This document shows positions 1 to 5,807 of a stretch of 6,040 nt of DNA, one piece after another. The translations under genes and the position numbers were made by a program. The first letter of the stretch is position 1, and each line of letters starts with the position of its first letter. This DNA comes from Actinomycetota bacterium (GTDB lineage Bacteria > Actinomycetota > Acidimicrobiia > Acidimicrobiales > Ilumatobacteraceae): positions 1-6,040 of the forward strand of contig SYCH01000166.1 of NCBI GenBank assembly GCA_005787025.1, in the 5' to 3' direction. The notes beneath the pieces are model-generated. The model did no database searches and had not been told where the DNA came from. It saw only the letters and a list, made by a program, of their open reading frames with translations.

Positions 1-729
1 ACAACTGATGCAGAGCGTCTCGCGCGCCGCCAACTCGTCGGCGAAGGCGTTGGTGAGCGCGGGTCCACCGATGACCGCGAAGGGCTTGTAGTCCTCGACG
101 ATCCGCTGGGCGTCGGCGCGCGCCGTCACCTCGTCGTTGGCATAACCGGTGCTCTCGTACGCAACGTACTTGATCGTGCGTCCGTAGAACTCGTAGTACG
201 TCTGGAAGTACTCGATGAAGCCCTCGATGGTCTCGGACTCCTGAGCGTTGGTTTCGTCCACCTTCACGGCCGCGGTGATGTAGTTGATGATCGGGTCACT
301 GTCGGGACCCAAGTAATGGACGATGGTGATCTCCTCAGCGGTCACACCGGGACCGGTCTCTCCACCGTTGTCACCCTCGAAGGGCGCCATGCACGTTGGC
401 GCGAAGTAATCCGGAACCGCTAGGGCACCGCGTTCCACGTCGCACCGCGATCCCCAGTCGATGGTGTCGGCGATTCCGAGTTCGGTGGCCTCGTCGATCG
501 AAAGCGGGTACTCCCAATCGGTCGACCCCGCCGGCTCCGACGTCGGCACCGAATCCGACGGTGCCTCGGTTACCGCGGGTTCGGCTTCGTCGTCCGAATC
601 CCCGCCGCCCGACGACAGAACCACCGCCGCGACGATCACGATGACCGCCACGATGGCTCCGATCGGGCCCCATTTCTTCAGCGACGAAGATCCTCCCGAT
701 CTCGTCTCACCACTGCTCGCTGGTTGCAT
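1..729 (-). CDS. Liv-type ABC transporter substrate-binding protein, membrane-anchored (partial, C terminus off the left edge)
   Basis: This is the extracellular ligand-binding subunit of a branched-chain amino acid/amide-type (HAAT) ABC importer. It should capture substrate outside the membrane and deliver it to the upstream LivH-LivM permease. The visible 243 residues start with a short basic N terminus (KK at 18-19), one hydrophobic segment (about 21-39), and an Asp/Ser/Pro/Glu-rich linker (about 41-75). The folded part follows. Its GVTAEEITIV segment (128-137) is the typical first strand of the periplasmic binding protein type 1 fold, and VEDYKPFAVIGGPA (211-224) matches the next conserved block. 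There is no lipobox Cys and no clear signal peptidase I site, so a signal anchor is likely. Cys96 and Cys113 could pair. The ATG at 729 is preceded by a strong Shine-Dalgarno sequence, and the gene begins 2 nt after the ATPase stop. The ligand is unknown; the family is fairly secure. Confidence 0.88.
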   Translation of the reverse strand, partial: MQPASSGETRSGGSSSLKKWGPIGAIVAVIVIVAAVVLSSGGGDSDDEAEPAVTEAPSDSVPTSEPAGSTDWEYPLSIDEATELGIADTIDWGSRCDVERGALAVPDYFAPTCMAPFEGDNGGETGPGVTAEEITIVHYLGPDSDPIINYITAAVKVDETNAQESETIEGFIEYFQTYYEFYGRTIKYVAYESTGYANDEVTARADAQRIVEDYKPFAVIGGPALTNAFADELAARETLCISC

Positions 730-731
730 GG

Positions 732-3662
732 CTATCCCCCTTGCCCGGATCGGGCGATCGCGGCACTCGACGTGCCGAGGTATGACTCGATGACTGTCTG
801 ATGTGCAAGTACCCCCGCCGGAGGACCATCGGTGATCACCCGCCCCTGATCCAGGGCGATCAGCCGGTCGGCCACCGACGACACGAATGGTATGTCATGT
901 TCGATGATCAAAAGTGCAGCCCCCATGCCGTCGCGCAAGCTCCTCACCACCGGAGCCAAGGCCTCCACCTCGCGTTGGGCCAGCCCCGAAGTTGGCTCGT
1001 CCAGCAGGATCACACTCGGACGGTGCGCCACCAGGCACGCCAGATCGACGACCCGCCGGGTGCCCGTCGACAGTTCGCGCACGAACTTGTGCTGGTAGTC
1101 CCCCAAACCGAGGAGATCCACCAGCTCGTCCACGCGCCGGTGGATCGAACGCTCCGATTCGAACGCCGGGGGCAGGTACATGGCCGCCACCATCGCGCTC
1201 CGACTCGACACCCAACGTTCGAGGGACACCGACAGGGTTTCGCGCACCGTGAGCTCGGGGAAGAGTCGGGCGTCCTGGAACGAGCGACCCAAGCCAGCAG
1301 CGGCGCGCGCCGGTGGAGACGATGAGGTGACGTCGCGCCCGTCGATGTCGATCCGGCCATCGATCAGCGGTGTGAAACCGGAGATCAAGTCGAACAACGT
1401 GGTCTTGCCGGTACCATTCGGGCCGATCATGCCGACGATCTCGCGAGCGTGTACCCGCAGGCTCACACCATCGACCGCCCGAATACCTCCGAACGCTGCG
1501 ATCAACCCCTGAGTTTCCAGCACCACGACATCGGACCGTTCGGGTGGTGACGACTTCGACGGAGTGTCCGGAGCCTGCGACGAGACGGATGCCGCTCCGG
1601 ACAGGAACACCGACCGCAGAATGTCCGGGCGGCTCAGCAATTCGGCGGTGGGACCGGAGAAGCGAATCTCGCCCCGTTCGAGGAAGTACGCGCGCTGGGC
1701 CACTGTCAGGGCCACGTTCACGCTCTGCTCCACGAGAACCACCGTGACGCCCTCCTTCGAGAGTCGCTCGACGACCGGAAGCATCTGACCGACGATCACG
1801 GGTGCGAGACCCAAGGAGAGTTCGTCGATCAGAAGGATGCGGGGTTTCATGATGAAGCTCATCGCCAGCGCCAACATCTGTTGTTGACCCCCGGAGAGGT
1901 TCACTGCCGACTCGTCCAATCGATCGTTCAAGATCGGGAACATCGCCAACACCTCGGCGCGGGCGGCGGAAACGCCGGCGGCGTCGCGACGTTGGGTCCA
2001 ACCGGCGAGTTCCAAGTTTTCTCGAACGGTCAACGACCCGAAGACGCCCTGTCCACCAGGCATCTGCACCATTCCCAACGCGGCGATCTCGTTCGGTGGT
2101 GCGTGCGTGATGTCGCGTCCGTCGAAGATGACCGCACCCCGGTCGGCTTCGACGGTTCCACTGATCGTCCTCAGCAACGTGCTCTTTCCCGCACCGTTGG
2201 TTCCGAGCAGGGCCACGATCTCGCCCTCCTCCATCTCGAGATCGATCCCCTGCAGAACCATGCGACCGTCGTAACCCGAGTGGACACCCCGTAGCAGGAG
2301 CAACTTCGCCTGACCCTGCCGCCGGTCGTAGAGCGCCTCGGAGCGAGCGGCCGCGGACTGCCACACCTGTCCGATGTCGTCCATGATGACGTTGCCGATC
2401 GAGCGTTGGATGAGCCCGCCGATGATGAACAAGGGGATCATCACCAACATGCCCACGCGAATGGTGAACTTGTCGGCGATCCAACCGATCATCGGCAGAA
2501 CCGCCAACCCGGGGATGATCCACAACGAGGCCACCGAGTACCCGGTGGCTCGAGCTCGCGGCGGAATCGCCAACGAGAGCCCCGTGAAGATCGCGGGGGC
2601 CAACATGGCCAGGGCCGCCGAGATGACGCAGTTCACCGCCACGGCGACGTAGATGTTCGGCGCCAAGGCGAAAGCGGCCGACAAAAAAGCGGCGGCGATG
2701 GACACCGAGGCCCCGATGCGCGTGAGTCCGGCGATGTTGCCGGCGAACTTCTTCGAAATCCAACGGGCCCCGAACACGAGTCCGATCAACTGACACGGCT
2801 CGGCGATGGCCGCGGCGATTCCACGGGCGCGCTCGTCGAGGCCGAACTCGCGCTCGTACAGAAGCGACGCCAACGACACGAACCCGATCAATCCCGTCGC
2901 GAGGAACGGCAGGCTCCACCAGATGCGCTTCAGCGACTGCACCTTGTGAACCGTGCGCCAACTCTCGGCGAACGACGGGGCCTCCTCCTCGGTCTCGGCC
3001 ACCTCGGCGGACACGTTCATCGCCCGACGTTCCCAAAGTCCGCGAATCGGCTCGCGCAGACGCATCGCCATGACGGCGAAGATCATGGTGGGGATCATGA
3101 AGATGATGAACGGAGCACGCCATCCGAAGGCGTACGCCAGGAATCCCGCCGAGATCGGACCCAGGAACGCACCGACGGCGTTGGCCGCGCGGTGCACCGA
3201 GAAGACACTGGAGCGCGATTCGATCGGGTAGTAGTCACTGATCAACGAGTTGTGCGTGGGGTCGATGACCGCCTTGCCGAGTGCGGATCCACTGCGCGCG
3301 ATACCGAAGATGATGAGGCCGGTCGCCATTCCGGTGAGTCCGGAGAACACCCCCCACACGATCGCTCCACCCACCACCAGCGGAACACGACGCGAGCGGT
3401 CGGCCCATTGCGCGATGGGCACCTGCAACGCGAGCGCGGCCACGGCCACCAGAGCCACCAAACCGAGCGTCGTGCTGAGGTCCAAGCCGAAATGATCCCG
3501 GATCTCCGGGAGCAGAACTCCGAACGCCGCGCGGTCGAGTTCGTCCACCGCGTTGAGCGCGAAAAGGATCATCAACGGGAAGATCGCCTCACCGCCGCAG
3601 ATGTCACGCAAGGTCGCCGCGGGATGACGGATGCTCTGCCACAGTGAACGTTCGGTGCTCAT
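732..3662 (-). CDS. MFS transporter fused to tandem LivF-type and LivG-type ABC ATPases
   Basis: This 976-residue inner-membrane protein has three modules in one uninterrupted frame. Residues about 1-420 are an MFS carrier with about 12 hydrophobic helices in two halves split by an acidic cytoplasmic loop (about 201-245). They include a TM1 LDR (42-44), motif A QWADRSRR (85-92) and a second motif-A-like GWIADK (393-398). Residues about 455-690 are a LivF-like ATPase: Walker A GTNGAGKST (487-495), signature LSGGQ (589-593), Walker B ILLIDE (609-614) and VEQ (644-646) at the H-loop. A Ser/Pro-rich linker (about 691-712) follows. Residues about 713-965 are a LivG-like ATPase: Walker A GPNGTGKTT (747-755), Q-loop Q796, degenerate signature LSTGTRR (864-870), Walker B VILLDEP (884-890) and H922. 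The ATPases should power the adjacent LivH-LivM permease; the MFS role and substrate are unknown. The ATG overlaps the permease stop and has an excellent ribosome binding site. Confidence 0.93.
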   Translation of the reverse strand: MSTERSLWQSIRHPAATLRDICGGEAIFPLMILFALNAVDELDRAAFGVLLPEIRDHFGLDLSTTLGLVALVAVAALALQVPIAQWADRSRRVPLVVGGAIVWGVFSGLTGMATGLIIFGIARSGSALGKAVIDPTHNSLISDYYPIESRSSVFSVHRAANAVGAFLGPISAGFLAYAFGWRAPFIIFMIPTMIFAVMAMRLREPIRGLWERRAMNVSAEVAETEEEAPSFAESWRTVHKVQSLKRIWWSLPFLATGLIGFVSLASLLYEREFGLDERARGIAAAIAEPCQLIGLVFGARWISKKFAGNIAGLTRIGASVSIAAAFLSAAFALAPNIYVAVAVNCVISAALAMLAPAIFTGLSLAIPPRARATGYSVASLWIIPGLAVLPMIGWIADKFTIRVGMLVMIPLFIIGGLIQRSIGNVIMDDIGQVWQSAAARSEALYDRRQGQAKLLLLRGVHSGYDGRMVLQGIDLEMEEGEIVALLGTNGAGKSTLLRTISGTVEADRGAVIFDGRDITHAPPNEIAALGMVQMPGGQGVFGSLTVRENLELAGWTQRRDAAGVSAARAEVLAMFPILNDRLDESAVNLSGGQQQMLALAMSFIMKPRILLIDELSLGLAPVIVGQMLPVVERLSKEGVTVVLVEQSVNVALTVAQRAYFLERGEIRFSGPTAELLSRPDILRSVFLSGAASVSSQAPDTPSKSSPPERSDVVVLETQGLIAAFGGIRAVDGVSLRVHAREIVGMIGPNGTGKTTLFDLISGFTPLIDGRIDIDGRDVTSSSPPARAAAGLGRSFQDARLFPELTVRETLSVSLERWVSSRSAMVAAMYLPPAFESERSIHRRVDELVDLLGLGDYQHKFVRELSTGTRRVVDLACLVAHRPSVILLDEPTSGLAQREVEALAPVVRSLRDGMGAALLIIEHDIPFVSSVADRLIALDQGRVITDGPPAGVLAHQTVIESYLGTSSAAIARSGQGG
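735..742 (-). promoter_or_regulatory. Ribosome binding site of the substrate-binding protein gene
   Basis: The minus strand reads AAGGGGGA, then TAGCC, then ATG at 729. The TAG is the stop codon of the ATPase fusion, so the site sits in the last codons of that gene and the binding protein start is only 2 nt past its stop. This supports the chosen start and points to coupled translation or reinitiation. Confidence 0.75.
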
Positions 3663-5680
3663 GGGCGATCTCCTCCCCGAGTGGCGTGACCTTCGATGCG
3701 ACGCGCAAGTTCGTCACGAATCCGAACGACCAACGCGCCGAGACCGCCGGGCAATGCCAACAGGACGAACAACACACCGGCGGCCGTGGACAGGAATCTC
3801 CATTCGTCGGCGGTGACGAACCACTCCATGCCACGTAGGTAGGCCGCTCCCAGCACGGCCCCGAACAACGAGCCGAGGCCCCCCACGATCGAAGCGGTGA
3901 AGACCTCCACCGAACGACCGACGTTGTAACTGGTGACGTCGAAGCTGTAGTTCAACTGGGCGTACAGAGCACCGGCGATTCCGGCCACGGCGCCCGAGAT
4001 GGTGAACGCTGCCAGCTTCACCCGTAGCACCGGCACCGCATAGGACTGGGCGCCTTTCTCGTTGTCACGCAGAGCCAGAATCGCCCGACCGGTGCGACTA
4101 CGCCGGATACCACGTACCGCCACCACCACGATCGCCAGGATCACGAGGGTGTAGGTGTAGAAGCGAACCGGGGTGTCGATGTCGAGCCGACCGAGCAGCG
4201 GCAGGCGTTTCACCCGTTCGTTCGGGATCCAGTCGAAGAACCGGTCGTTCAACAGCCACTCGGTGACGCTGACCGCGAAGATGAGGGTGACCACCGCGAG
4301 ATACAGGCCGCGCAGTCGCAACGCCGGAACACCGACGATGAAGGCCGCCACGCCCCCGGCGACGGCCGCGATGAGCACCGCGAGAATCATGTCGACATCC
4401 CATGTGGTGGTGCACTTGGCACTCACCGCCGCACCAATGGCCACGAAGCCGACCTGACCGAGCGAGATCTGCCCGGCCCACCCGGTCAGCACGACGAGCG
4501 ACAGTCCGATGATCGCGTACACGAAGACCGCGGTGATCTTGATGATCTGATCGGTGCGCAGGATCATCGGAGCCACCACCAGGAAAGCACCGATGGCCGC
4601 GAACGTTCCCCAACGCATCAGTCGGACGAGCGGCAACCGAGCCAGATGAAGGGGAAGTTCTCGTACCTCATCGGCCAGACGCCACGAGGCGGTGGTGTCC
4701 TGATCGAGACGCGTGGTTCCTTTGCGTTGCATCAACAACGCGACCATCACGGCCACGCCGACGAACGGTGCGACCAGCAAGGGGCTGTCGGCGTTCCACA
4801 TGATGCCGTACTCCAGAACACCCAACGCCACCGCCGCCACGGCGATGGTGGGCAGGTGTCGGAGACGGCCGATGACGAGCGCACTGAGAGCCAGGATCAG
4901 ACCCGACACCGATCCGGCGGCACCGATGGGCAAGCCGAGAATGCCGGCGCGGAGAAAGAGCGCCATGAACGACAGCGCCGCGGCGATCATCCACACGACG
5001 GTGGACAGCCAGCCGACCGGGATTCCGAGCAGGGCCGCACGGTCGCTTCGCTCGGCGGCGGCGCGCACCGCGGTTCCGACGCGCGTGCGCGACAGGAACA
5101 GGCCCACGGTGACCATCGCGACGGGTGCGACGATCAAAGCGATCAGGTCGTTGGCGTTGAGAATGAAAGTTCCGATCGTGAGCTTCCAGTCCAAGGGTGC
5201 GGGAACCCGCTCCGACGCGGCCGTTTCGTCCCACAGCTTCGGCATGGAGAGCGCGATCACCGACAACAACTGGGTGATGCCGATGGTGGCCACCGTGAGG
5301 ACCAGGCGTGGTGATCGCACGAAGCGTCGCACGATGGCCAGCTCGACGATGGCGCCCAGGACGATCGACGACACGAGGCCGACGGTCAGCCCGAGGAGGT
5401 AGGGCAGACCATTGAAGACGATCAGTCCGACCGACAGTGCGGCCGGCACGTATCCCAGGTCGGCCTGGGCGAAGTTGATCACCCGATTCGCGCGGTACAC
5501 GAGGGCCATGCCGACGGCCAGCAAGGCGGTGAGCAGTCCGAGCACGACCCCGCGCACCCACGCGCCCGCGGGAAGTCCGAAGAACACCAACTGAACGACC
5601 ACCAAGGCGATCGCCGGCGACAGCGGACCAACGGTGCGCCAGACACTCGGACCCACGGCGCGCCACACACTCGACTTCAA
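3659..5680 (-). CDS. Fused LivH-LivM branched-chain amino acid-type ABC transporter permease
   Basis: This gene encodes both membrane domains of a HAAT-family ABC importer as one chain of about 673 residues. With the TTG start numbered 1, the LivH half (about 20-320) carries the typical YRANRVINFAQADLG (62-76) and a cytoplasmic coupling region TRVGTAVRAAAERSDRAALL (199-218). A basic linker (about 318-355) leads to the LivM half (about 355-660), which has GWAGQISLGQVGF (400-412) and a second coupling region SRTGRAILALRDNE (528-541). Both halves are rich in hydrophobic helices and look intact, with no sign of decay. The frame stays open up to 6040, but the upstream part overlaps the divergent gene and has no membrane protein character. 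No in-frame ATG lies between 5836 and a transmembrane helix, so the start must be non-ATG. TTG at 5680 has GGGGGA five bases upstream; GTG at 5668 or 5656 is an alternative. The stop overlaps the next gene's ATG. Confidence 0.9.
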   Translation of the reverse strand: MKSSVWRAVGPSVWRTVGPLSPAIALVVVQLVFFGLPAGAWVRGVVLGLLTALLAVGMALVYRANRVINFAQADLGYVPAALSVGLIVFNGLPYLLGLTVGLVSSIVLGAIVELAIVRRFVRSPRLVLTVATIGITQLLSVIALSMPKLWDETAASERVPAPLDWKLTIGTFILNANDLIALIVAPVAMVTVGLFLSRTRVGTAVRAAAERSDRAALLGIPVGWLSTVVWMIAAALSFMALFLRAGILGLPIGAAGSVSGLILALSALVIGRLRHLPTIAVAAVALGVLEYGIMWNADSPLLVAPFVGVAVMVALLMQRKGTTRLDQDTTASWRLADEVRELPLHLARLPLVRLMRWGTFAAIGAFLVVAPMILRTDQIIKITAVFVYAIIGLSLVVLTGWAGQISLGQVGFVAIGAAVSAKCTTTWDVDMILAVLIAAVAGGVAAFIVGVPALRLRGLYLAVVTLIFAVSVTEWLLNDRFFDWIPNERVKRLPLLGRLDIDTPVRFYTYTLVILAIVVVAVRGIRRSRTGRAILALRDNEKGAQSYAVPVLRVKLAAFTISGAVAGIAGALYAQLNYSFDVTSYNVGRSVEVFTASIVGGLGSLFGAVLGAAYLRGMEWFVTADEWRFLSTAAGVLFVLLALPGGLGALVVRIRDELARRIEGHATRGGDRP
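3670..3678 (-). promoter_or_regulatory. Ribosome binding site of the MFS-LivF-LivG gene, inside the permease gene
   Basis: The minus strand reads GGGGAGGAG, then seven bases, then the ATG at 3662. It is a near-perfect Shine-Dalgarno sequence within the last codons of the permease gene (encoding part of RGGD). Together with the ATGA stop/start overlap at 3659-3662 it fixes the start of the fusion protein and indicates translational coupling. Confidence 0.85.
5624..5671 (-). repeat. Imperfect 24-base tandem repeat in the 5' end of the permease gene
   Basis: Two adjacent 24-base units (5671 to 5648 and 5647 to 5624 on the minus strand) differ at three positions. They encode SVWRAVGP followed by SVWRTVGP, residues 4-19 of the permease with the TTG start, immediately before the first hydrophobic segment. 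This looks like an in-frame duplication that lengthened the cytoplasmic N terminus. It may instead bear on the true start, because the GTG codons at 5668 and 5656 fall inside the first unit. Confidence 0.8.
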
Positions 5681-5700
5681 CGCGGTCCCCCGACTGTCAT
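5677..5700 (-). other. Seven-codon upstream reading frame overlapping the permease start
   Basis: An ATG at 5700 opens a short frame, MTVGGPR, whose TGA stop (5679-5677) overlaps the proposed TTG start (5680-5678) of the permease in the order TTGA. G-rich sequence lies directly upstream. The arrangement would allow terminating ribosomes to restart at the TTG, but so short a frame can arise by chance. Confidence 0.25.
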
Positions 5701-5726
5701 CCCCCGCCCCCCGGTCGTCGACTGTC
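5683..5726 (-). repeat. Spaced direct repeat in the leader of the transporter operon
   Basis: Read on the minus strand, GACAGTCG-GGG-GACCG (5698 to 5683) and GACAGTCG-AC-GACCG (5726 to 5712) share 13 bases in two blocks that differ only in the short gap between them. The two copies of the 8-base core are 28 bases apart, just upstream of the proposed TTG start, and the nearer copy includes the presumed ribosome binding site. They could form a tandem operator or be chance similarity in a GC-rich leader. Confidence 0.45.
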
Positions 5727-5770
5727 TTACCACAACCGCGCCCGACCCCCGGACGGGAAATTGTGGCGTA

Positions 5771-5800
5771 TGGACTGCAACTACCTCGCCTCGGTAGAGT
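5771..5800 (+). promoter_or_regulatory. Candidate leaderless promoter of the SRPBCC gene
   Basis: TGGACT (5771-5776) resembles a -35 box and TAGAGT (5795-5800) fits the actinobacterial TANNNT -10 box, with an 18-base spacer. The ATG begins at 5808, seven bases after the -10 box, about where transcription would start. No good Shine-Dalgarno sequence intervenes, although GGTAGAG overlapping the -10 box is weakly similar. The boxes are seen; their use as a leaderless promoter is inference. Confidence 0.45.
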
Positions 5801-5807
5801 CGCACCA

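Larger units (their letters stand above)
5681..5807. promoter_or_regulatory. Divergent intergenic region between the transporter operon and the SRPBCC gene
   Basis: This 127-base spacer must contain the start signals for both directions. Toward the plus strand a candidate leaderless promoter is visible. Toward the minus strand no convincing -35/-10 pair was found; TAAGAC at 5729-5724 is a weak -10 candidate without a good -35 box. The part near the operon carries several G-runs on the minus strand (5687-5691, 5701-5705, 5707-5712) and the spaced direct repeat. Confidence 0.6.

Noticed and set aside
732..780. Terminator between the fusion gene and the binding protein gene
   Set aside because: The genes are 2 nt apart, and no stem with a T-run was seen on the minus strand.
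461..793. Plus-strand open frame of 110 codons
   Set aside because: It is antisense to the start of the binding protein and the end of the fusion gene, with no domain and no ribosome binding site that I could see.
2301..2402. Possible sequencing frameshift joining separate MFS and ATPase genes
   Set aside because: The frame and codon pattern are continuous through the joint, no stop or strong internal ribosome binding site was noticed there, and a plausible linker bridges the last MFS helix and the first ATPase strand.
895..3123. Long alternative frame of 742 codons on the minus strand, inside the fusion gene
   Set aside because: It is a shifted frame of the same strand with an Arg/Gly/His-rich product and no domain. 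The overlapping frame carries all MFS and ATPase motifs in order.
2406..3647. Long open frame of 413 codons on the plus strand
   Set aside because: It is antisense to the MFS part of the fusion gene. Its product is dominated by Arg, Gly, Asp, His and Gln with no recognisable domain or hydrophobic core, as expected of a shadow frame in high-GC DNA.
5687..5712. G-quadruplex in the operon leader (G-runs on the minus strand)
   Set aside because: Only three clear runs of five or six G lie close together, so a standard four-tract structure is not supported; G-runs are expected in such GC-rich DNA.
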